Numbered from the stretch's first letter, positions 43,596 to 53,043 are shown. The stretch is DNA of 64,000 nt from JADJWR01 sp964509545 (GCA_964509545.1 CAZDXQ010000003.1:62001-126000); one strand, 5' to 3'. Numbers and translations are program-made. The notes: generated from the letters alone by a model not told the origin.

Positions 43596-44804
43596 TCAGG
43601 CCGCCGGCGGCACGGCGTCGACCAGCCGGGCGAAGAACGCCTCGCAGGCGGCGACCTGCTCGTAGCTGATGTACTCGTCCGGCTTGTGTGCCTGCGCGAT
43701 CGAGCCCGGGCCGAGCACCACGGTGGGGATGCCGATGCTGGCGAACACGCTGGCCTCGGTGGCGAAGCTCACCGCGCCGGTGCCCAGATGCTGCGTTCGC
43801 GCCAGCGCCTGCGCCCACTTCACCACCGGCGCGTCCGGGGCGATGCCGAAGGCGGGCAGGTCCATCCCCATCTCGAAGCGGATGTCCGCCTCCGGCGCCA
43901 CGGCACGCATCTCCGGCAGCAGTGCCTGCGCGTACTCGAGGATCGGCTGCGTCATCGCGTCATGCGCGGTGGCGGGAATGTTGCGCATCTCGAAGAAGAA
44001 CTCGCAGTCGCGCGGCACGACGTTGGTGGCGATGCCGCCGTGGATCACGCCGGTCGACAGCGTCGAGTGCGGCACTTCGAAGCGGTCGTCCTTCGGCTCC
44101 TCGCGCGCCATCTTGGCCGCCAGGGCGCGGATGAAGCCGATGATGCTGGCCGCGTAGTCGATCGCGTTCACCGCAGTGGGCGTCAGCGACGAGTGCGCTT
44201 CGCGGCCGCGCACGCGGCAGCAGAAGTCGCGCTTGCCCTTGTGGGCGACGATCGCCCGCATGTCGGTGGGCTCGCCGATCACGCATCCGGCCGGGCGGAT
44301 GCCGCGCTCGGCCAGATCCGCGACCAGGCCGCGCACGCCGAGGAAGGTGGTCTCCTCGTCGAAAGTCAGCGCCAGGTGCACCGGCAGCCGCGACTGCGCC
44401 GCCAGGAAGCGCGGCGCCCAGGCCAGCGCGATGGCGATGAAGCCCTTCATGTCGGCGCTGCCCCGGCCGTGGATGCGGCCCTCGCGATGCGTCGCCGTGA
44501 ACGGATCGCTGGCCCAGTCCTGGCCGTCGACCGGAACGACGTCGGTGTGACCCGACAGCACGATGCCGCGCGTCCTTGCCGCCGCCGCGTCGTCGGCGAG
44601 CGTGCAGAACAGGTTGGCCTTCTTCCGGCTGCTGTCGTAGACGAGGTGCGGCTTGCAGCCGAGCGCGGCGAGGTGATCGCGCGCGAACTCGATCAGGCCG
44701 AGGTTCGAGTCGCGGCTGACCGTCGGCATGCCGATCAGCCGGTCGATCATCCGCAGCGCTTCCGCGGAAGGCTGGGCCATCGGCACGTCCTGGGGCTTGT
44801 TCAT
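43596..44804 (-). CDS. argE: Acetylornithine deacetylase
   Basis: ArgE hydrolyses N-acetylornithine to ornithine in arginine synthesis. The 402-residue M20 metallopeptidase-fold protein has metal ligands in LSGHTDVVPVDGQDW and GRGSADMKGF, the catalytic DEETTFLGVRGL, and the third ligand in CVIGEPTDM. The final HKPDEYISYEQ is specific to this branch. The start ATG 44804 is used, and a GTG three codons upstream is possible. The oxidoreductase gene follows on the same strand. Confidence 0.92.
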   Translation of the reverse strand: MNKPQDVPMAQPSAEALRMIDRLIGMPTVSRDSNLGLIEFARDHLAALGCKPHLVYDSSRKKANLFCTLADDAAAARTRGIVLSGHTDVVPVDGQDWASDPFTATHREGRIHGRGSADMKGFIAIALAWAPRFLAAQSRLPVHLALTFDEETTFLGVRGLVADLAERGIRPAGCVIGEPTDMRAIVAHKGKRDFCCRVRGREAHSSLTPTAVNAIDYAASIIGFIRALAAKMAREEPKDDRFEVPHSTLSTGVIHGGIATNVVPRDCEFFFEMRNIPATAHDAMTQPILEYAQALLPEMRAVAPEADIRFEMGMDLPAFGIAPDAPVVKWAQALARTQHLGTGAVSFATEASVFASIGIPTVVLGPGSIAQAHKPDEYISYEQVAACEAFFARLVDAVPPAA

Positions 44805-44924
44805 GCGGACCACCTACATGAGGGCAGTCCGGCCATTCTACGAAGTCGCGCCGCCGGCCAGCACATGGGTGCCGGCGCGCGGTCCGCGCCGACGCCGCCG
44901 CCGACCCGCGGCGACAGCGATCCG

Positions 44925-46175
44925 CTACGGCGCGACGAAGTTCAGCACCGCCTCGTAGACGCGTCCGCGTTCTCCGGCAGGGAAGGTCCACGTCATCAGC
45001 GCTGCGCGGGCGGGCCGCTCGAACACCCGGTTGCTGGCGTCGACGAACGGAAACTCGACCCGCTCGACCCGGCCGTCGACGCCGATGACAGCGCGGGCGC
45101 GAATGCTGCCGCGGGTGATTCCGGCGCGGACCGCGTCGCGCGGAAACACCGGCGGAATGCGCTCGATCGGCGTCACGCCGCTGCTCAGCGCGACGACGCG
45201 CGCACTGTCGGAGTCGGGCGCGACCGGGGCAAACTCGCGCGCCCAGGCCGGCACCTCAGCCTGAGCCGGCGGCGCCGGCTCCGCAGGTGCCGGTCGCGAC
45301 GATGACGCATCGCTGCTGACCACAGCGGCCGGCGGAACTGGAATGATGGCCGGCGGCGGCGCGGCGCTTGCCGCAGCGGGCCGGGCCGACGCGACCGCGG
45401 CCGCAGGTTTCGCCGCCGGCGCCGCCGCCCTTATCGGCGCGCTCGCGGCAACAGCGCGCGCGGCGACAGGCGGCGTCGCGACCGGGGGCGGCACCGGGGC
45501 CGGCGACGGCGCTGCCGGCGCGTGATCGGCGGGCGCGCCGCGCCTCTCGAGTACGACCACCGCGACGTCAACCGGCTGGTCCGCAGCCGGCGACGCGCTG
45601 TCGGCCGCGACCTGGGCGGCGGGTACCGGCGCCTGGACGATCGGCCGCGGTTCGAGCGCAGCCGGCGCAACGGGGTTCGTCTCCGGTGCGCCGCCCTGCA
45701 TCAGGTAGCCGATCACCATCGCCGCTGCACCGGCGACGGCCAGTGCCAGCCAGAGTGTTCCGCCGCTGCGGCTCGGCCCTCGCGTTTGCCCGACGACGAT
45801 CGGTTCATCAGCCGGCGGCGCCTTGACCAGCATCGGGCGCGCCGATCGGCGCACCGTGCGCGATGCCGGCGGCACGACCGGCATGACCGTGGTCGGTCGT
45901 GCGATCGGCTGCAGGAAGCCGTGCTCGAGTTCGGCGAGTCCGCGGCCGAGCAGCCGCGCCGCGTCGCGCGTGATGCGCTCCGGCCGCAGCGTCCGCTCGG
46001 CGGCGGCAATCTCGCGCAGCGACCGCTTGCCGTCGATCAGGGTCAGCAGCCGCCGCTGCGGCAGGCTCAGCCCGGCTTGAGGGTGGGTCAGTTCGTCGCG
46101 GCCCCGCTCGGTCGGCGCCAGCACGACGTCATCGTGAAGGTCTGAGGCATGGGTGAGCTGTTCGGCTGCTCCCAT
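44925..46175 (-). CDS. TonB-like protein with a cytoplasmic N-terminal domain
   Basis: A 416-residue protein of unusual layout. Residues 1 to about 135 are cytoplasmic and include a winged-helix-like segment (LPQRRLLTLIDGKRSLREIAAAERTL). A single transmembrane helix is at 140-159. A long Pro/Ala-rich linker (160-330) can span the periplasm. The C-terminal TonB-type domain runs from about 335 to the end (ERIPPVFPRDAVRAGITRG, then VIGVDGRVERVEF). Ordinary TonB starts with the membrane helix, so the 140-residue front domain is extra. No exbB/exbD is adjacent. It is divergent from lldD. Confidence 0.75.
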   Translation of the reverse strand: MGAAEQLTHASDLHDDVVLAPTERGRDELTHPQAGLSLPQRRLLTLIDGKRSLREIAAAERTLRPERITRDAARLLGRGLAELEHGFLQPIARPTTVMPVVPPASRTVRRSARPMLVKAPPADEPIVVGQTRGPSRSGGTLWLALAVAGAAAMVIGYLMQGGAPETNPVAPAALEPRPIVQAPVPAAQVAADSASPAADQPVDVAVVVLERRGAPADHAPAAPSPAPVPPPVATPPVAARAVAASAPIRAAAPAAKPAAAVASARPAAASAAPPPAIIPVPPAAVVSSDASSSRPAPAEPAPPAQAEVPAWAREFAPVAPDSDSARVVALSSGVTPIERIPPVFPRDAVRAGITRGSIRARAVIGVDGRVERVEFPFVDASNRVFERPARAALMTWTFPAGERGRVYEAVLNFVAP

Positions 46176-46488
46176 CGGTGTTCCTCGCGGTTTCGGTCAG
46201 TTTTCGGGACAGGGCTCCGTCAGGCGCGACCAACGGCGCGCAACGGACCAGGCACGCACGCCCGATACGCGACGGAAGCACGCGAACTTTGCGCCACGCC
46301 ACGCGCCGATGGACAACACTTGATGCCATATCCACCCTAACCCTTATGGACGAGCACGCGGCAACGCGGCCTTGCGCCCGGAACCTGCAACGCCACCGAA
46401 GCCCGCGCGCCATCGGCATGGAGGCCACGCCGTTCGCGGCGGCGGCTCTCGCCGCCCTTACCATCGCCGCCGCGAAGAGGGATGCAAG
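46176..46488. other. Divergent intergenic region between the TonB-like gene and lldD
   Basis: 313 bases. It must hold both promoters, but I see no convincing -35/-10 pair or operator. A plus-strand open frame starting at ATG 46346 reads into lldD in frame without family similarity, so it is likely an upstream extension and not a gene. Confidence 0.5.
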
Positions 46489-47640
46489 ATGCCCGTGATC
46501 ACCTGCATCGATGATCTGCGCCGGCTGGCGCAACGACGCGTGCCGCGGATGTTCTACGACTACGCCGATTCGGGCTCGTGGACCGAGAGCACCTATCGCG
46601 CCAACGAGGCCGATTTCGGCCGGATCAAGCTGCGCCAGCGCGTCGCCGTCGACATCGAAAACCGCAGCACGGCGGCGAAGATGGCCGGCGTCGAAATGAA
46701 GATGCCGGTGGCCCTCGCCCCCGTCGGCCTGACCGGCATGCAGCACGCCGACGGCGAGATTCTTGCCGCGCGTGCGGCGGAGAAGTTCGGCGTCCGCTTC
46801 ACGCTGTCGACGATGAGCATCTGTTCGATCGAGGACGTGCGCGCGGCGACGACGCAGCCATTCTGGTTCCAGCTGTACGTGATGCGCGACCGCGACTTCA
46901 TCGAGCGGCTGATCGACCGCGCCAAGGCCGCCGGCTGCGACGCGCTGGTGCTGACGCTCGACCTGCAGGTCCTCGGCCAGCGGCACAAGGACCTGAAGAA
47001 CGGGCTGTCGGCGCCGCCTCGGCTGACGCTGCCGAATCTGTTGAACATGATGACCAAGCCGCGCTGGTGCCTGGGCATGCTCGGCACGCGGCGGCGCCAG
47101 TTCGGCAACATCGTCGGCCACGTCAAGGGTGTGACCGACATGGCCAACCTGGCGGCCTGGACGGCGCAGCAGTTCGACCCGCGGCTGAACTGGGGCGACG
47201 TCGAGTGGATCAAGAAGCGCTGGGGCGGCAGGCTGATCCTCAAGGGCATCCAGGACGTCGAGGACGCGCGGCTGGCGGTGGACTGCGGCGCCGACGCACT
47301 CGTCGTCAGCAATCACGGCGGCCGGCAGCTCGACGGCGCGCTGTCCAGCATCGAGGCGCTGCCGGCGATCGCGGCCGAGGTCGGCTCGCGCATCGAGGTG
47401 CACATGGACGGCGGCATCCGCTGCGGCCAGGACGTGCTGAAGGCCTGGGCGCTGGGCGCGCGTGGCACCTACATCGGCCGCGCCTTCGTCTACGGCCTCG
47501 CCGCCATGGGCGAGGCGGGCGTCAGCAAGGCGCTGGAAATCATCCACAGGGAACTGGACCTGACGATGGCCTTCTGCGGCCGCACCCGCCTCGTCGATGT
47601 CGATCGCAGCATCCTCGTGCCCGGGACCTTTCCGCAGTAG
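46489..47640 (+). CDS. lldD: FMN-dependent alpha-hydroxy acid oxidase / L-lactate dehydrogenase
   Basis: A 383-residue TIM-barrel flavoprotein that oxidises L-lactate or a related 2-hydroxy acid. The start ATG 46489 follows an AAGAGG. FYDYADSGSWTE, PVALAPVGLTGMQHADGE, FQLYVMRDRDF, the catalytic SNHGGRQLDGALSS and VHMDGGIRCGQD are family blocks. The length matches LldD. No lactate permease or regulator is adjacent, so the exact hydroxy acid is not certain. Confidence 0.93.
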   Translation: MPVITCIDDLRRLAQRRVPRMFYDYADSGSWTESTYRANEADFGRIKLRQRVAVDIENRSTAAKMAGVEMKMPVALAPVGLTGMQHADGEILAARAAEKFGVRFTLSTMSICSIEDVRAATTQPFWFQLYVMRDRDFIERLIDRAKAAGCDALVLTLDLQVLGQRHKDLKNGLSAPPRLTLPNLLNMMTKPRWCLGMLGTRRRQFGNIVGHVKGVTDMANLAAWTAQQFDPRLNWGDVEWIKKRWGGRLILKGIQDVEDARLAVDCGADALVVSNHGGRQLDGALSSIEALPAIAAEVGSRIEVHMDGGIRCGQDVLKAWALGARGTYIGRAFVYGLAAMGEAGVSKALEIIHRELDLTMAFCGRTRLVDVDRSILVPGTFPQ

Positions 47641-47810
47641 GCGCAGGCGTCGTCGCCGATCCGCCGCGACACCCAGCGGTTCTCGCGCACGCCCGCGCGC
47701 ACGCGCTGGATCGCCGCGATGTCGTCGCCTCGCGCCTGACGCAGCAGGCCACCATTCACGCTGCCGCCTCCGGCCCCCACGCGGCAAGCCGCGGGCGACT
47801 CCGCGCTCAT
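47641..47810 (-). pseudogene. Truncated GNAT acetyltransferase remnant, coupled to dinB
   Basis: The ATG at 47810 overlaps the dinB stop as ATGA. After a short N-terminal tail the translation reads LRQARGDDIAAIQRVRAGVRENRWVSR, the classic first strand and helix of a GNAT acetyltransferase. Soon after VSRRIGDD similarity is lost and the frame runs antisense into the 3' end of lldD (in-frame stop at 47490). The rest of the ~150-residue domain is missing. I infer a gene truncated by a deletion or rearrangement that brought lldD next to it. Confidence 0.6.
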
Positions 47811-48601
47811 CCTGCCGGCAGGCCGCGCCGCAGCGCCTCGGCCTGCGCGTCGTCGTACACGGCGGCGGCCAGGATCCCGGCGTAGATCGCGCCAGCGTCG
47901 TCCTGCGCTCCGCCCGCGCCGGCGAGCGCCTGCAGCCGCCGCAGATGGGTGAGCACCTCGGCGCGCTGTTCGATCAGCTTGGTCAGCTGCTCGTCACAGC
48001 GCGCGATCGGCGACGGATAGTGCGAGATCTCCTCGTCGAGCTGGGCGAATTTCGACTGCAGGTACCGGTGCAGCGCTTCGAGCGTGGTTACTCCGCTTTC
48101 CGACTGCCGGTGCAGCAGGTAGTAGTAGAGGTCGATTTCCGGTGCGCCATGGCCCAGCGCCGTCAACGCCGCCGAGATCTGCCCGCGATGGTGCGTGCCG
48201 TGGTTGAACACATGCGCCAGCGTCGCCGCGAACGGCATCGACCGTGGCGTTCCCTCGGTGGTGACGAAGGCCAGTTCGCCTTCGAACCGCCGCGGCGGCA
48301 CATCGCCCAGCCACGCATCCCAACGCTCGGCACTGCCGACGATCTCGGCCGCGAGCCGATCGCGTTCGCCGACCAGTTCCTCGTCGAGCCCCCGCACCGC
48401 GATCGGCTGTCCGGTAAAGCGTCCGTACCAGAGCCGGTCGGCGAGCAGCAGATGGTTGAGCGTGCCATGGATACTGCGGAAGAACATGCCGCAGTCACGG
48501 CGATAGTCTTCGTCGGGCACGGCGCGCAGCAGCCCGGTCAGCTGCCGGCTGGCCCAACCGTGATAGCCGGCAAGCAGGCGAAGTTGTTCGCGCGCCTCCA
48601 T
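47807..48601 (-). CDS. DinB family protein with a C-terminal extension
   Basis: A 264-residue protein. Residues 1 to about 175 are the DinB four-helix fold with the metal histidines in IHGTLNHLLLADRLW and FNHGTHHRGQI. The ~85 residues after that (helical, EEISHYPSPIARCDEQLTKLIEQR, ending Ala-rich) are beyond the usual ~170-residue DinB length. DinB proteins are thiol- and metal-dependent, often detoxifying, with mostly unknown substrates. The start ATG 48601 has GGGAGG upstream. A GNAT remnant is coupled to its stop. Confidence 0.85.
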   Translation of the reverse strand: MEAREQLRLLAGYHGWASRQLTGLLRAVPDEDYRRDCGMFFRSIHGTLNHLLLADRLWYGRFTGQPIAVRGLDEELVGERDRLAAEIVGSAERWDAWLGDVPPRRFEGELAFVTTEGTPRSMPFAATLAHVFNHGTHHRGQISAALTALGHGAPEIDLYYYLLHRQSESGVTTLEALHRYLQSKFAQLDEEISHYPSPIARCDEQLTKLIEQRAEVLTHLRRLQALAGAGGAQDDAGAIYAGILAAAVYDDAQAEALRRGLPAG

Positions 48602-48765
48602 CGTGGCCTCCCGCGCATCGCGCCGCGCATTGCGCGCGCCGCATCGTACGCCGCGGCGGCGGCTGCCGCTGGACACAAGACCACAACGCGGCGCGGGTCG
48701 ACGACGGGCCTGCCGAATTGCGTAAGCTCTGCGGCCCGTCCCATGCCCATGCCGAGCCCGCCGTC

Positions 48766-49959
48766 ATGAACCTGATCGACCGTATCGTCCAGTTTCGCAC
48801 CGAGATCCAGGCGATCCGCCGCGACATCCACGCCCACCCTGAACTCGCCTACGCGGAACATCGGACCAGCGACAAGGTGGCGCAGCTGCTCGCGGGCTGG
48901 GGCATCGAAGTGCACCGCGGCCTCGGCGGCACCGGCGTGGTGGGCGTGCTGCGCAACGGCACCAGCGCGCGCTCGATCGGCCTGCGCGCCGACATGGATG
49001 CGCTGCCGATCGCCGAGACCAACCGCTTCGAGCATGCGTCCAGGCATGCCAACACGATGCATGCCTGCGGCCACGACGGCCACACGGCGATGCTGCTCGC
49101 GGCAGCGAAATACCTCGCCGAGTCGCGCCCGTTCGACGGCACGGTCAATCTCATCTTCCAGCCGGCCGAGGAAGGCGGCGCCGGCGCGCAGAAGATGATC
49201 GACGACGGCCTGTTCGAGAAATTCCCCTGCGACGCGGTGTTCGGCATGCACAACTGGCCGGGGCTCGCGGTCGGCCAGTTCGCGACCACGCCAGGGCCGA
49301 TGCTGGCCTCCGGCAACCGCTTCGAGATCACGGTCACGGGCAAGGGCGCGCACGCGGCGCTGCCGCACCTCGGCGTCGATCCGGTTTTCGTCGCCGTGCA
49401 GATCGTGCAGGGACTGCAGGGCATCGTCACGCGCAACAAGAAGCCGATCGACGCGGCAGTGCTGTCGGTCACCATCATCAAGGCCGGCGACGCGATCAAC
49501 GTCATCCCCGATACGGCGTTCATCAGCGGCGGCGTGCGCACTTTCGACACGGCGGTCACCGATCTGATCGAGGAGAAGATGCGGCGCATCGCGCAGCTCA
49601 CGGCCGAGGCGCACGGCGCCAGCGCGCAGGTGAAGTTCGAGCGCTACTACCCGGCGACGGTCAATCACGCCGAGCACGCCGCCTTCGCTGCAAATGTGCT
49701 GCGCGACATGGTCGGCGAGGACAACGTCTTTGCCGCCTACGAGCCGACGATGGGCTCGGAGGATTTTTCCTACATGCTGCGCGCGCGGCCCGGCGCCTAC
49801 ATCTTCATCGGCAACGGCGACGGCTCGCACCGCGCCAGCGGCCATGGCGAAGGGCCGTGCATGCTGCACAACCCGAGCTTCGACTTTAACGACGAGCTGA
49901 TTCCGGTCGGCGCCACCTTCTGGGTGCGGCTGGTCGAGCGCTATCTGGCGCGGGCCTGA
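48766..49959 (+). CDS. M20 family amidohydrolase (hippurate hydrolase-like)
   Basis: A 397-residue M20 metallopeptidase-family enzyme. IHAHPELAYAEHRTSD, LRADMDALPI, MHACGHDGHTAMLL, FQPAEEGGAGAQKMIDDGL and SEDFSYML are the metal-binding and family blocks typical of HipO/IAA-amino-acid hydrolases. The ATG at 48766 is used. The substrate is probably an N-acyl amino acid. It is divergent from dinB and 387 bases before patZ on the same strand. Confidence 0.92.
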   Translation: MNLIDRIVQFRTEIQAIRRDIHAHPELAYAEHRTSDKVAQLLAGWGIEVHRGLGGTGVVGVLRNGTSARSIGLRADMDALPIAETNRFEHASRHANTMHACGHDGHTAMLLAAAKYLAESRPFDGTVNLIFQPAEEGGAGAQKMIDDGLFEKFPCDAVFGMHNWPGLAVGQFATTPGPMLASGNRFEITVTGKGAHAALPHLGVDPVFVAVQIVQGLQGIVTRNKKPIDAAVLSVTIIKAGDAINVIPDTAFISGGVRTFDTAVTDLIEEKMRRIAQLTAEAHGASAQVKFERYYPATVNHAEHAAFAANVLRDMVGEDNVFAAYEPTMGSEDFSYMLRARPGAYIFIGNGDGSHRASGHGEGPCMLHNPSFDFNDELIPVGATFWVRLVERYLARA

Positions 49960-50346
49960 GGTTCGCCGCAGCGCTGTCCGTCAGGGCGACGGTCCCGACC
50001 GCTGCGGACGAGGGCGTGACCGGTGCGCGCGACGCGCCGGCCCCACAGGCGCGCGGCGCCTGCAACCGGTGGCCGCTGCAGGATGGCCCGCCGGCCGCAT
50101 CAGCGGCACACATCAACGCGGCTGCCGGTGTCCTGCGCGCAATGTGCTGGAATCGGCCCTCCATTTGCGGCTGGCCTTGATCGCGGGCAGGCAGCGGGTC
50201 ATCAAGCCTCGTGGAGCACGCTGACAGAATAACAATCCTCAGATGAAGGAAGCCGGGGCTGCGACATGGGCGATCATTGGGCGCCAGGCCGCTGCCGAAG
50301 GCAGCGCCCGACAACCTGTCTGGCGCCCTGCCGTTACTGAGCTGCA
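49960..50346. other. Intergenic region upstream of the PatZ-type gene
   Basis: 387 bases. The only notable content is near the end: an AT-richer stretch (AGAATAACAAT, 50225-50235) and a 35-codon frame from ATG 50243 whose stop overlaps the next start as ATGA. No promoter can be assigned with confidence. Confidence 0.5.
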
Positions 50347-50350
50347 ATGA
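50243..50350 (+). CDS. Possible 35-residue upstream reading frame coupled to patZ
   Basis: The frame MKEAGAATWAIIGRQAAAEG... ends with its TGA overlapping the ATG of the large gene as ATGA. There is no Shine-Dalgarno before its start and no recognisable motif. It could be a leader peptide, or the overlap could be chance. Confidence 0.25.
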   Translation: MKEAGAATWAIIGRQAAAEGSARQPVWRPAVTELQ

Positions 50351-53043
50351 GCATCCGCAACCTCGATCGTCTGCTGGCGCCGCGCTCGGTGGCGGTGATC
50401 GGCGCCTCCGACCGGCCGGCGAGCGTGGGCGCCACCGTGATGCGCAACCTGCTCGCCGGCGGCTTCAGCGGGCCGGTCTGGCCGGTCAACCCCAAGCACG
50501 AGCAGGTGGCGGGCCAGCCGGCATTCGCCACCGTGCGTGCGCTGCCGCAGGCGCCGGACCTGGCGGTGCTGTGCACGCCGCCGCAGACGTTGCCGGGACT
50601 GATCGAAGACCTTGGCGATTTCGGCACGCGCGCCGCGGTCGTGCTGACCGCGGGCGTGGCCAAAGCCACCGACCGCAAGGGTCGCAGCCTCACCGAACTG
50701 ATGCTGACGGCGGCGCGGCCGCACCTGTTGCGCATTCTCGGGCCGAACTGCGTCGGCTTTCTGGTTCCGGGGCTCGGACTGAATGCCAGCTTCGCGCACA
50801 CCGGCACCGCCGCCGGGCCGCTGGCCTTCGTGTCGCAGTCGGGCGCGCTGGTGACGGCGGTGCTCGACTGGGCCAATTCGCGCGGCATCGGTTTCTCGCA
50901 CTTCATCTCGGTCGGCGACCGCGCCGACGTCGACTTCGGCGACCTGATCGACTATCTCGGCAGCGACCCGGCGACACGGGCGATCCTGCTGTACGTCGAA
51001 TCGATCAAGACGCCGCGAAAGTTCCTTTCGGCCGCGCGCGCGGCCTCGCGCAACAAGCCGGTGATCGTCGTCAAGAGCGGGCGCGCACCGGAGGGGGCGC
51101 GTGCCGCCGCTTCGCACAGCGGCGTGCTCGCCGGCGCCGACGAGGTCTTCGATGCGGCAATCCGCCGCGCCGGCATGCTGCGTGTCGAGAACCTGCTCGA
51201 CCTGTTCGTCGCCGTCGAGGCGCTGGCGCGCGGGCCGAAGTTCGAAGGCGACCGGTTGCTGATCGTCACCAACGGCGGCGGCGCCGGCGTGCTCGCTGCC
51301 GATGCCGCCGCGCTCGGCGGGGCGCGGCTGGCCGCGTTGTCCGAAACCACGGTGCAGAAGCTCGATGCGCTGCTGCCGGCGAACTGGTCACGGGCCAACC
51401 CGGTGGACATCATCGGCGACGCGCCGGTCGACCGCTATGTCGAGACGCTGAAGGTGCTCGGCGAGGCGAAGGAAACCGATGCCGTGCTGTTCATTCACGC
51501 GCCTTCGGCGATCGTGCCGGCCGACGCAATTGCCGAGGCCTGCGTGCCGGTGGTGCAGGCATCGCAGCGGCCGGTGCTGTCCTGCTGGCTGGGCGCCGCC
51601 GCGGTCGAGAACGCGTGGCGCCGTTTTGCCCAGGCCGGCATCGCCAGCTACCACACGCCGGAAGAGGCGGTACGCGCTTTCGTGCATTCGGTCACCTACC
51701 GCCGCAACCAGGAACAGTTGCTGCAGATGCCGTCCAGCTCGACCGACGAGCCTGCCCCCGATCGCGGCCGCGCCCGCGGCCTGCTGCGCGCCGCGCTCAC
51801 CGCCGGCCAGCAGTGGCTCAGCGAGGCGCAGGCGCGCGAACTGATGACGATCTACGGCGTGCCGGTGGTCGAAACGCACGCCGCCGCATCGGTGGACTCG
51901 GCCCGCGCCGCCGCCGACGCGATCGGCTATCCGGTTGCGCTGAAGCTGGCCTCGCCGGACATCAGCCACAAGTCCGACATCCGCGGCGTGGCCCTCGACA
52001 TCGAATCGGCCGACGAACTGCGCACCGCGGCGGTCGCGATGCTGCGCCGCGCCCACGAGCAGCGGCCGCAGGCGCGGCTCGAAGGCTTCGTCGTGCAGCC
52101 GATGGTGCGCCGGCCGCAGGCGTTCGAGCTGCTGGTCGGCGTCGCCAGCGATCCGCAGTTCGGCCCGGTCATCGTCTTCGGGCACGGCGGCACGGCGGTG
52201 GAGATCGTCGCCGACCGCGCCGTGGCGCTGCCGCCGCTGAACACGGCGCTGGCGCGCGAGCTGATCTCGCGCACGCACGTCGCGCGCCTGCTGCCCGGTT
52301 ACCGCGACCGGCCGCCTGCGGATCTCGATGCCATCGGCCGCGTGCTGGTCGCGGTGTCGCAGATGGTCATCGACCTGCCGGAACTGGTCGAACTGGACAT
52401 CAACCCGCTGCTCGCCGACAACGGCGGCGTCATTGCGCTCGACGCGCGCGTGCGCATCGCCCGCCAGGAGGCAGCACGCGGCGACGCACGGCTGGCGATC
52501 CGGCCGTATCCGCGCGAACTGGAGGAAACCTACGCCTGGGACGACGGCGAGATGCTGCTGCGGCCGATCCGCCCCGACGACGGCGAGCGCCATCTGGCGT
52601 TCCTGCAGAAGCTCGATCCCGAGGACATCCGCATGCGCGTGTTCAGCAACCGGCGTGAGATCGCCCGCTCGGAACTGGCGCGGCTGACGCAGATCGACTA
52701 CGAGCGCGAGATGGCGTTCATCGCCGTGACTGCCGCCGCCAGCGGCGAAACGGAGACGATCGGCACCGTGCGCGCGGTCACCGACGCCGACAACGCGCGC
52801 GCCGAATTCGGCGTCATCGTCCGCTCGGACCTGAAGGGACGCGGCCTCGGCCTGCTGCTGATGAAGAAGATGATCCGCTACTGCCGCGAACGAGGCACGC
52901 TCGAACTGGTCGGCGACGTGCTGCGCGAAAACAGCGGCATGCTGAAGCTGGCGCGGGCGCTGGGTTTCGAAGTCCAGCCGGGCGACGACAACGGCTACGT
53001 TCACATTCGCCTGCCGCTGCAGGCGGAAGCGGCACCGGGCTGA
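50347..53043 (+). CDS. NDP-forming acyl-CoA synthetase fused to a GNAT acetyltransferase (Pat/PatZ type)
   Basis: An 898-residue fusion. The N-terminal CoA-binding domain begins LLAPRSVAVIGASDRPASVG. The ligase part has the phosphorylatable histidine H257 (ASHSGVLAG) typical of ADP-forming acyl-CoA synthetases, with an ATP-grasp domain near 475-700. From about residue 735 a GNAT domain starts (MLLRPIRPDDGERHLAFLQKL) with the CoA loop VRSDLKGRGLGLLLMKKM. Pat/PatZ proteins acetylate lysines, for example of acetyl-CoA synthetase, and in many the synthetase part is inactive. H257 is retained here, so activity is possible. Confidence 0.92.
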   Translation: MSIRNLDRLLAPRSVAVIGASDRPASVGATVMRNLLAGGFSGPVWPVNPKHEQVAGQPAFATVRALPQAPDLAVLCTPPQTLPGLIEDLGDFGTRAAVVLTAGVAKATDRKGRSLTELMLTAARPHLLRILGPNCVGFLVPGLGLNASFAHTGTAAGPLAFVSQSGALVTAVLDWANSRGIGFSHFISVGDRADVDFGDLIDYLGSDPATRAILLYVESIKTPRKFLSAARAASRNKPVIVVKSGRAPEGARAAASHSGVLAGADEVFDAAIRRAGMLRVENLLDLFVAVEALARGPKFEGDRLLIVTNGGGAGVLAADAAALGGARLAALSETTVQKLDALLPANWSRANPVDIIGDAPVDRYVETLKVLGEAKETDAVLFIHAPSAIVPADAIAEACVPVVQASQRPVLSCWLGAAAVENAWRRFAQAGIASYHTPEEAVRAFVHSVTYRRNQEQLLQMPSSSTDEPAPDRGRARGLLRAALTAGQQWLSEAQARELMTIYGVPVVETHAAASVDSARAAADAIGYPVALKLASPDISHKSDIRGVALDIESADELRTAAVAMLRRAHEQRPQARLEGFVVQPMVRRPQAFELLVGVASDPQFGPVIVFGHGGTAVEIVADRAVALPPLNTALARELISRTHVARLLPGYRDRPPADLDAIGRVLVAVSQMVIDLPELVELDINPLLADNGGVIALDARVRIARQEAARGDARLAIRPYPRELEETYAWDDGEMLLRPIRPDDGERHLAFLQKLDPEDIRMRVFSNRREIARSELARLTQIDYEREMAFIAVTAAASGETETIGTVRAVTDADNARAEFGVIVRSDLKGRGLGLLLMKKMIRYCRERGTLELVGDVLRENSGMLKLARALGFEVQPGDDNGYVHIRLPLQAEAAPG

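Noticed and set aside
46346..46488. Plus-strand reading frame extending lldD upstream
   Set aside because: The added residues have no family similarity and the ATG at 46489 has a reasonable Shine-Dalgarno.
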